From Nitrososphaerota archaeon (GTDB lineage Archaea; Thermoproteota; Nitrososphaeria; Nitrososphaerales; UBA183), in the NCBI GenBank assembly GCA_029785685.1, contig JAFLZE010000024.1, positions 1 through 13,516 of the forward strand: a stretch of 13,516 bases of DNA, written 5' to 3'. The notes beneath the pieces are model-generated. The model had not been told where the DNA came from. It made no database searches and saw nothing but the letters and a program-made list of their open reading frames with translations. The position numbers were made by a program, and so were the translations under genes. Shown here one piece after another: positions 7,028 through 11,136 of this stretch (the first letter of the stretch is position 1; each line of letters begins with the position of its first letter).

Positions 7028-7492
7028 GTGAAACTGACCCAAAAGCGTGCTGTGAGTCCAATCATCGCCACGTTGCTGCTTATCGCGATCGCCGTTGCTT
7101 CAGGCATACTCGTCTACGTGTTCACCGGAACCCTTGCCGGCAATCTCACCAAAAGCGGAGGGAGTCAAGTTACAGAGCAGATCAGTATGGATGCGTACAA
7201 CTTCCAGGGTTCGACCCTTACAGTTTACCTGAGAAACACGGGAACTTCAAGCGCTAATCTCACCTCAATCTACTTTAACGGCGTCCCCGTTACCACCTTC
7301 ACCTTTACAGCAAGCGCAGGTTGCCTACCTGCCTCGAGTGCGGTCTACAACAACTGTCCGGCCGGAGGCACTACGGCTCTCGCCTTCACACCGTCGCCTG
7401 CACCATCCTCGGGAACTTCAAACTCGGTCAAAATCGTAACTGCCAACGGCGCCCAGTTCACCTACAGCGTGGTGGCAGGGCAGACGGGGTAA
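7028..7492 (+). CDS. Archaeal type IV pilin, 154 aa (tandem copy 2)
   Basis: Paralogue of the preceding pilin. GTG 7028 follows the upstream TAG by one base, so translation is probably coupled or reinitiating. The leader MKLTQKRA precedes VSPIIATLLLIAIAVASGIL, and the linker LAGNLTKSGGSQVTEQ is shared. The globular part has diverged in the middle but keeps a cysteine pair (AGCLPA, NNCPAG; 11 residues apart) and the C-terminal VKIVTANGAQFTYSVVAG. Two NLT sequons. Its codons (CGT, AAA, CTT, TCA and others) differ from the AGG/CTC/GTC style of the surrounding genes. Synonymous positions differ widely from copy 1 although the N-terminal protein sequence is nearly the same, so the duplication is old. 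May be the major subunit or a partner in a mixed filament. Confidence 0.88.
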   Translation: MKLTQKRAVSPIIATLLLIAIAVASGILVYVFTGTLAGNLTKSGGSQVTEQISMDAYNFQGSTLTVYLRNTGTSSANLTSIYFNGVPVTTFTFTASAGCLPASSAVYNNCPAGGTTALAFTPSPAPSSGTSNSVKIVTANGAQFTYSVVAGQTG

Positions 7493-7576
7493 ACAACTCC
7501 GACCAACCTCGAACTACGCCCTCCTAGTAGCAAAACACTACCAAAAACACATGATATCGGGACCGACAAAATCGCA

Positions 7577-7603
7577 GAGGCTATATAGGAGACATATAGC
7601 CTC
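7577..7603 (+). promoter_or_regulatory. 10-bp inverted repeat containing the TATA box of the FlaH-like gene
   Basis: GAGGCTATAT (7577-7586) and ATATAGCCTC (7594-7603) are a perfect inverted repeat with a 7-nt spacer. TATATA (7582-7587) within the left arm is a likely TATA box, placing the start near 7611, just before TTG 7616. A related CCTCTATATC follows at 7606-7615. The symmetry suggests an operator, or a hairpin ending the pilin transcript, although no T-run follows. Confidence 0.55.
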
Positions 7604-7615
7604 GACCTCTATATC

Positions 7616-8389
7616 TTGGCCTACGAAGGCCAGCGCGCAGAAACTGAGCAGTCTGCTCCTGGAATCAAGTTAACCAACCTCGGTCTGACCGGCCTCGAGT
7701 ACGTGCTCGGGGGCGGCCTGCCGGAGAACTCCGCATACCTGCTGACGGGCGGGTCTGGGACCCACTACGTCACGTTCGCCAACCAGGCGATCTACAACCA
7801 CCTCTCGAAGGGAGGGAGGGCGGTCTACTACAACCCGGAGACGCCCCTCTCGGACACGGTCGAGGACATGGCGCTCTACCACTGGAACGTCAGGGAGTAC
7901 CTCGACGACAGGTCCCTGGTCTACTCCCGGCCCATGCCGCCGCAGCTGCAGACCCTCTCCGAGCTGATGCAGGACAACCCCATGGAGGAAGTGATCAGGC
8001 TCGGCTCCTCTTTGAACGGCCTGACCAAGGACTTCGTCGAGAAGCTGAAGGAAGGGCGCTGGAGCGTCTTCAACCCCAGCTATCTCATGAGCGTTTATCC
8101 CCAGCAGGAAGTCACGGACCTTGTCATGTTCTGGGTCGGCGCCGTGCACAAGTACGGCGGGGTCCACTTCATCACCCTGCCAGAAGGGGTCCACGATGAG
8201 AAGCACGTCAATTTCATCAAGAGCCTCGTCGACGGAGTGCTCTCGTTCAAGTTCGCGCAGGGGTTCGGGCAGGCGGAGGGAGAAGTTGAGATCCAGAAGC
8301 TCCGGCGCGTGATACCAAAGTCAAAGTCGTTCAGGCACACAGTCCAGGCGGACGGCATCGCCATCGAGACCACGGCTCGGATCGGCTAG
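7616..8389 (+). CDS. KaiC/FlaH-like RecA-fold protein with degenerate P-loop
   Basis: Resembles the KaiC/FlaH/GvpD group of RecA-fold proteins; FlaH is the ATP-binding regulator of the archaellum motor. The opening GLTGLEYVLGGGLPENSAYLLTGGSGTHY (about 24-51) follows the family order, but the P-loop GxxGxGK(S/T) reads TGGSGTHY, with H50 and Y51 instead of Lys and Ser/Thr. The Walker B position (VFNPSYL, 151-157) has no aspartate. The C-terminal half keeps the family's late strands (GGVHFITLPEG at 181-191; VDGVLSFKF at 205-213; IQKLRRV at 226-232). It is therefore probably a non-catalytic scaffold or regulator. TTG 7616 has no ribosome site and sits 5 nt from the predicted transcript start, so it may be near-leaderless. 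Its position directly after the pilin operon suggests a pilus role. It ends on CTAG shared with the convergent antitoxin. Confidence 0.72.
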   Translation: MAYEGQRAETEQSAPGIKLTNLGLTGLEYVLGGGLPENSAYLLTGGSGTHYVTFANQAIYNHLSKGGRAVYYNPETPLSDTVEDMALYHWNVREYLDDRSLVYSRPMPPQLQTLSELMQDNPMEEVIRLGSSLNGLTKDFVEKLKEGRWSVFNPSYLMSVYPQQEVTDLVMFWVGAVHKYGGVHFITLPEGVHDEKHVNFIKSLVDGVLSFKFAQGFGQAEGEVEIQKLRRVIPKSKSFRHTVQADGIAIETTARIG

Positions 8390-8700
8390 CCCTTCCGTTT
8401 CGACAGCACCCGCGTTATCTCTTCTTCGGCGTCGGCTATCGAATACTTCAGGCCCACGCTCCTCTCCCTGAGCTCGTCGAGGAACTCCCAGAGCGACGCG
8501 CCTGAGATCTCAGACGCCTTTCCAAGCGACGCCTTCCCCTTGACGTAGCGGTCGACCGCGATGTCCATCCTGGTCTCCGCCAACCCCTTCCCTATGAGGT
8601 CCCTGAGCAGGGTCGACTTGTCTTCCCCCGTCTGCTGCTGCAGCTCCTCCAGCGCCTTCTTCATCTCGGCAGGGACCACAAACGAAATCCTTTCACTCAA
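8386..8700 (-). CDS. RHH antitoxin with UPF0175-like C-terminus
   Basis: Likely antitoxin and autorepressor of the PIN protein encoded just upstream. Residues 1-40 (RISFVVPAEMKKALEE, then STLLRDLIGKGL) form a ribbon-helix-helix DNA-binding fold. Residues 48-96 (YVKGKASLGKASEISGASLWEFLDELRERSVGLKY, with an acidic tail) match the UPF0175 pattern. TTG 8700 overlaps the toxin stop as TTGAGTGA (8 nt), with GAGG about 8 nt upstream, so translation is coupled. The stop lies in the CTAG at 8386-8389. In most such modules the antitoxin gene comes first; here it is second. Confidence 0.82.
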   Translation of the reverse strand: MSERISFVVPAEMKKALEELQQQTGEDKSTLLRDLIGKGLAETRMDIAVDRYVKGKASLGKASEISGASLWEFLDELRERSVGLKYSIADAEEEITRVLSKRKG

Positions 8701-9199
8701 GGGCTCGTCCTCTGTCCAGGTAGAGCTGGACCACGTCCGCCCCTATCCACCCGCTCGAGGCGTATTCCTTCACGTTCCTCCGATACTCGGACACTCCCAT
8801 GGCCTCCTTTTCCCTCATTTCCAGCATCAGCCCCAGGGTTGTCGCCGTTTCGACGCCGTAGAGCTTCGCCGCGGCTCTCCCCTTCCGGTCGTCCATGAAC
8901 AGCAGCTCCTTCTTCTCGACCGCGAGCGCGATCGCCTCCGCCTCCCCTCTCCCGAGCCCTTCGCTCAGCAGGTCGGCGACCCCCAGCGAGGCTTTGGACA
9001 GCGGCGTAGTCACGAGCCATCCGTCCTTCTCCAACTTCTCCAGCCCAGTCACGTCAGGGAATCCTGCTTTTTCGCCCGCCTCGATGGCCTCTTGTCTCAC
9101 CGCGACAGGGATGAACACCCTGCTGTAGACCGTCTGAGCGAACCTCAGCTTCCCTAGCCTTGACATGTGTATCAGGGGGCTCGCATTGCTCACTGGCAT
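8693..9199 (-). CDS. PIN-fold toxin, DUF3368 family
   Basis: Probable RNA-cleaving toxin of a type II toxin-antitoxin pair, partner of the RHH/UPF0175-like protein. It opens with VSNASPLIHMSRLGKL (3-18), the typical start of DUF3368 proteins, in which N5 stands at the first acidic position. Further conserved points are VFIPVAVRQEAIEAG (28-42), GRGEAEAIALA with E86 and E88 (83-93), LLFMDDRKGRAAA with D103 and D104 (99-111), and a TTLGLMLEMRE helix (120-130). The 168-residue length is normal. ATG 9199 lies about 24 nt from a TATA-like box with no ribosome site, consistent with a leaderless transcript. The target RNA is unknown, and activity cannot be judged from sequence. Confidence 0.85.
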   Translation of the reverse strand: MPVSNASPLIHMSRLGKLRFAQTVYSRVFIPVAVRQEAIEAGEKAGFPDVTGLEKLEKDGWLVTTPLSKASLGVADLLSEGLGRGEAEAIALAVEKKELLFMDDRKGRAAAKLYGVETATTLGLMLEMREKEAMGVSEYRRNVKEYASSGWIGADVVQLYLDRGRALE

Positions 9200-9219
9200 A
9201 GCTACTGAGGCGTCCGTCT

Positions 9220-9256
9220 TCTATTTGAGTATTACGCGATATGAAAACGTAATACT
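9220..9256 (-). promoter_or_regulatory. TATA box and 9-bp inverted-repeat operator of the PIN/RHH operon
   Basis: On the minus strand CAAATAGA (9227-9220) is centred about 24 nt before ATG 9199. Immediately upstream lies a perfect inverted repeat, AGTATTACG (9228-9236) and CGTAATACT (9248-9256), with an 11-nt spacer. This is the expected place for an RHH antitoxin to repress its own operon. The AGTATT core is also found in the MNT-HEPN promoter. Confidence 0.6.
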
Positions 9257-9545
9257 ACGAAGGACCACCGGGATCGGAGAGACGCTCGCAGGCTCGTCCT
9301 GCCCGACCATTCCGCGCCCTGGCACCGACGCAGCTGGCGGTGCTGGATGCTCGGGTTAGACAGGAGATCGGGAGCCTCCGACCCGCCGCGCCTTTGGCTC
9401 TCGTTTTCAAGTATTGAATCAGGATCGAAGCGTGTCAGGTCATGCGCTGACCAGGTCAAACGCTTTGGGAATGTTGATCGAGAATGTGGGACGATGGTTG
9501 ATTCCGTGAACCAACCATCTGCAGTTCAATGGCCGAAGCCGCTGA
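9257..9545. other. Non-coding stretch between the PIN and TRAM genes
   Basis: No convincing gene on either strand: short open frames exist but are arginine/serine-rich and without family resemblance or start signals. I see no tRNA T-loop or rRNA-like sequence. It holds GCACCG/CGGTGC arms near 9320-9345, an odd palindrome TTCAAGTATTGAA (9406-9418), GGTCA/TGACC arms near 9438-9452 and a hairpin at 9493-9519. An untranslated RNA cannot be excluded. Confidence 0.4.
9493..9519. repeat. Hairpin-forming inverted repeat downstream of the TRAM gene
   Basis: GATGGTTG (9493-9500) and CAACCATC (9512-9519) are perfectly complementary. The loop adds TTC/GAA pairing (9502-9504 with 9508-9510) around CGT after one mismatch. 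It lies 26 nt past the TRAM stop on the minus strand. No T-run follows on either strand, so it is not a typical archaeal terminator; it could protect a 3' end. Confidence 0.45.
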
Positions 9546-9848
9546 TTAGTTCGTGGGTTTTCCACTGGATCCGGAGGCTGGTGCCGAAGCTGCCGCTGAA
9601 CCTTCTACGACCTGTCCAGACGCGAACCTCTCGGAGACCTGGGTGACCTTTATCCTTACGTTCTGGCCTACCTTCGTGCCAGGGACAAAGACGATGAACC
9701 CCTCGACCTTGGCAATGCCTTCTCCCCGCCTGCTGGTGTCGGAGATGCTGACGTTGTACTCCTTCCCGACCTCAACCGGCTTCTTGAAGGACCCGGAGCC
9801 TCTTCCGAAACCTCCTCTATTGCCATATCCTCGTTGACCGAAACTCAA
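9546..9848 (-). CDS. TRAM domain mini-protein (RNA-binding)
   Basis: Single-domain TRAM protein of 100 residues, likely an RNA chaperone in the cytosol; related small archaeal TRAM proteins have been described as RNA chaperones. Residues 1-20 are an RG/FG-rich tail (GQRGYGNRGGFGRG) that could add RNA affinity. Residues 24-83 are the TRAM beta-barrel: VEVGKEYNVSISDTSRRGEGIAKVEGF and then FVPGTKVGQNVRIKVTQV. The last 18 residues are a low-complexity Ala/Ser/Gly tail. TTG 9848 is chosen because AGGTGA lies 6 nt upstream and the domain follows directly. Expression probably comes from the TATA box at 9905-9913, giving a leader of about 35 nt. Confidence 0.88.
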   Translation of the reverse strand: MSFGQRGYGNRGGFGRGSGSFKKPVEVGKEYNVSISDTSRRGEGIAKVEGFIVFVPGTKVGQNVRIKVTQVSERFASGQVVEGSAAASAPASGSSGKPTN

Positions 9849-9854
9849 TAGAAA

Positions 9855-9860
9855 TCACCT
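9855..9860 (-). promoter_or_regulatory. Ribosome binding site of the TRAM gene
   Basis: AGGTGA on the minus strand, 6 nt before TTG 9848; it supports this non-ATG start. Confidence 0.65.
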
Positions 9861-9904
9861 GTCCCACCGTTATTCCGCCCGATGGAAAAGCACCCAGGGC
9901 CGCC

Positions 9905-9913
9905 CTATTAAAG
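9905..9913 (-). promoter_or_regulatory. TATA box of the TRAM gene
   Basis: Minus strand CTTTAATAG, embedded in GCCCTATTAAA (9902-9912) on the plus strand, an 11-bp string repeated at 10245-10255. Transcription towards TRAM would start near 9884. The element is nearly symmetric and could also fire rightward from about 9935, but no gene starts there. Confidence 0.5.
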
Positions 9914-10085
9914 GCCCCGGATGAAGCCAGCCGCAATCTGGGAGCCGTCCGAAGAGGAAGATTGATGACCTGACACCTACAGTAGCCAAGAGCGGCCCCG
10001 CGATTCTCAGCAGGTCGCTAGACCATACCGCTGACCGGCAGGCCCTGCAGCCCTTTGAGAGCGTCGGACCGGCCTTCTCAAGCGC
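9914..10085. other. Intergenic region with no recognised gene
   Basis: Only very short frames occur, for example a 14-codon frame from ATG 9921. No tRNA, C/D-box or other RNA signature was recognised. It is the downstream region of the small minus-strand zinc-finger gene. Confidence 0.35.
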
Positions 10086-10226
10086 CTAGCGTCTTCGGGA
10101 ACGCCTTCGGAGGGACTCTTGGTTGGTCATCTGGGCGCAGACGGGACAGGCGAGGTTCGGCGAGGTCCCATCCTGCTGGAGCCTGATCCGGTGGGTCACG
10201 CAGACCTCCGGCTGGGTTTGACTCAT
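10086..10226 (-). CDS. Small zinc-finger protein, 46 aa
   Basis: A short gene easily overlooked. It starts with MSQTQPEVCVTHRIRL and contains C9-x2-H12, then C27-x2-C30 (CPVC), a single four-ligand zinc site, and ends in an arginine-rich tail (SLRRRSRRR) suited to nucleic-acid binding. ATG 10226 lies exactly 26 nt from the centre of the TATA element at 10248-10256, so the mRNA is predicted leaderless, and no ribosome site is needed. The same TATA box appears to serve the divergent gene at 10278. The family is not recognised; a transcription or RNA-related role is a guess. Ligand spacing and promoter geometry are the evidence that it is real. Confidence 0.6.
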   Translation of the reverse strand: MSQTQPEVCVTHRIRLQQDGTSPNLACPVCAQMTNQESLRRRSRRR

Positions 10227-10247
10227 GAAGTCTGTCGCTTCGGGGCC

Positions 10248-10256
10248 CTATTAAAC
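10248..10256. promoter_or_regulatory. Symmetric bidirectional TATA element
   Basis: CTATTAAAC, centre 10252, reads as a TATA box on both strands. The A of ATG 10278 (+) and the A of ATG 10226 (-) are each 26 nt from the centre, the normal TATA-to-start distance for leaderless archaeal transcripts. Confidence 0.6.
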
Positions 10257-10277
10257 ATCCGTCCAAACCCTATTAGC

Positions 10278-10706
10278 ATGGCTTCGGCGGCGAACGGCGG
10301 CTTGGAGACGAGTGAGGCTCGGGACGGCAGGCTGGCCGAAATCTTCGCCGCTTTCAACGAGGCGTGGATGAAATACTGGGCGTCCTACATGAAGCTCCAG
10401 GACCAGCTCTACGAGAGCCTGCGCGCAGGACGAGAGGTTTCCTGGCTTGCCGCGACCGACCAAGAGAAGCTGAGAGAGATCAATCAGGTGCAGCGGGAGC
10501 TGTTTTCAGACATGCCGAGGCGGCTGGACTACGCACCCCTGGGGAGCGTCACCCACGACATGGGGAGCGCGCCGAGCAAGATCGGCGACCTCCAGGACGC
10601 CCTCTCGAGAGAAGAGGAAGGCTGCAGGGACTTGGAAGCGGCGATCGCCGTGATGAAGGAGAAGGTGGATGCCATGAGAAAGGTCATGGCCGCCGAAGGG
10701 CACTGA
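10278..10706 (+). CDS. Helical/coiled-coil protein of unknown function, 142 aa
   Basis: Soluble, entirely helical in character. Residues 18-52 are aromatic and amphipathic (FAAFNEAWMKYWASYMKLQD, then LYESLRAGREVSW), 55-80 continue the helix (TDQEKLREINQVQRELF), a break with PRRLDYAPLG follows, and 100-138 is a charged coiled coil (SKIGDLQDALSREEEGCRDLE to KVDAMRKVM). No signal peptide or membrane segment. ATG 10278 is chosen over the longer upstream frame because the TATA centre lies 26 nt before it, and the protein turns helical and charged only after it. It ends 16 nt from the convergent membrane-protein gene. I do not recognise the family; a structural or scaffold role similar to granule-associated proteins is possible but unsupported. 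Confidence 0.72.
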   Translation: MASAANGGLETSEARDGRLAEIFAAFNEAWMKYWASYMKLQDQLYESLRAGREVSWLAATDQEKLREINQVQRELFSDMPRRLDYAPLGSVTHDMGSAPSKIGDLQDALSREEEGCRDLEAAIAVMKEKVDAMRKVMAAEGH

Positions 10707-10722
10707 CCCGCCTGCCGGGGGC

Positions 10723-11136
10723 CTAACCGACTCTCGGGTTTGGAGCCGAGGCGCCTACGCCCTCGCGGGTTCTCCTCCGCAGCAAGCCGCGCACCCGTTC
10801 GTTCTCGGCGAGCCCTGACCACAGGAGGCCCGAAAGGCCCATCACGAGGCCGTAGCCGAGAGGGAAGATCACGACCACCAGCACGGCAGGGATGGAGGCG
10901 ATCTGAGCCATGACCGCTGCGAGCCGGCTCACCATGGAGAGAGGGTATAGCAGATAGAAAGACGCCGGGACCAACACCCCTGTCAGGAAGCCTACGGAGA
11001 GCGCGATTCTCTTCCTGGCCAGGGCCAGCGGGAGCGCGGCGAACGCCCCGACCCAGATGATGGGCACGAGCAGGTTGAAGGCGTATGCCAGGGCCACGGC
11101 CAGTATGACCCCCACGTAGGGTGCGTGCCTATTCAT
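10723..11136 (-). CDS. Small integral membrane protein, 137 aa
   Basis: Four hydrophobic segments at about residues 7-24, 26-40, 44-66 and 84-108, with short basic turns (ARKRI at 40-44) and a charged tail (ENERVRGLLRRRTRE, 111-125) probably on the cytoplasmic side. No catalytic motif or known family recognised. ATG 11136 is chosen because it overlaps the upstream acylase stop (TATGAATAG, 8-nt overlap), a typical coupled start; a longer version would extend into the acylase gene with low-complexity residues. Cotranscription with the acylase suggests a linked function, such as export or membrane association, but this is inference. Confidence 0.72.
   Translation of the reverse strand: MNRHAPYVGVILAVALAYAFNLLVPIIWVGAFAALPLALARKRIALSVGFLTGVLVPASFYLLYPLSMVSRLAAVMAQIASIPAVLVVVIFPLGYGLVMGLSGLLWSGLAENERVRGLLRRRTREGVGASAPNPRVG

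Noticed and set aside
7493..7576. Terminator for the pilin operon
   Set aside because: No T-run is present on the plus strand; only weak GTAG/CTAC pairing near 7528-7542 was seen.
9232..9459. 75-codon minus-strand frame upstream of the PIN gene
   Set aside because: Random-looking arginine/serine-rich composition, no start signals, and it crosses the operator dyad.
9347..9646. 99-codon plus-strand frame overlapping the TRAM gene
   Set aside because: Its 3' third is antisense to the well-supported TRAM gene, and it shows no family features or ribosome site.
9432..9976. 12-bp inverted repeat GTGTCAGGTCAT (9432-9443) / ATGACCTGACAC (9965-9976) flanking the TRAM gene, as possible mobile-element ends
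   Set aside because: Several 12-bp matches are expected by chance in a window of this size, no target duplication is visible, and the enclosed gene is not a transposase.
10119..10277. N-terminal extension of the coiled-coil protein to an upstream start at 10119
   Set aside because: It would place the TATA box inside the gene, and the added residues are antisense to the small zinc-finger gene; ATG 10278 fits the promoter.
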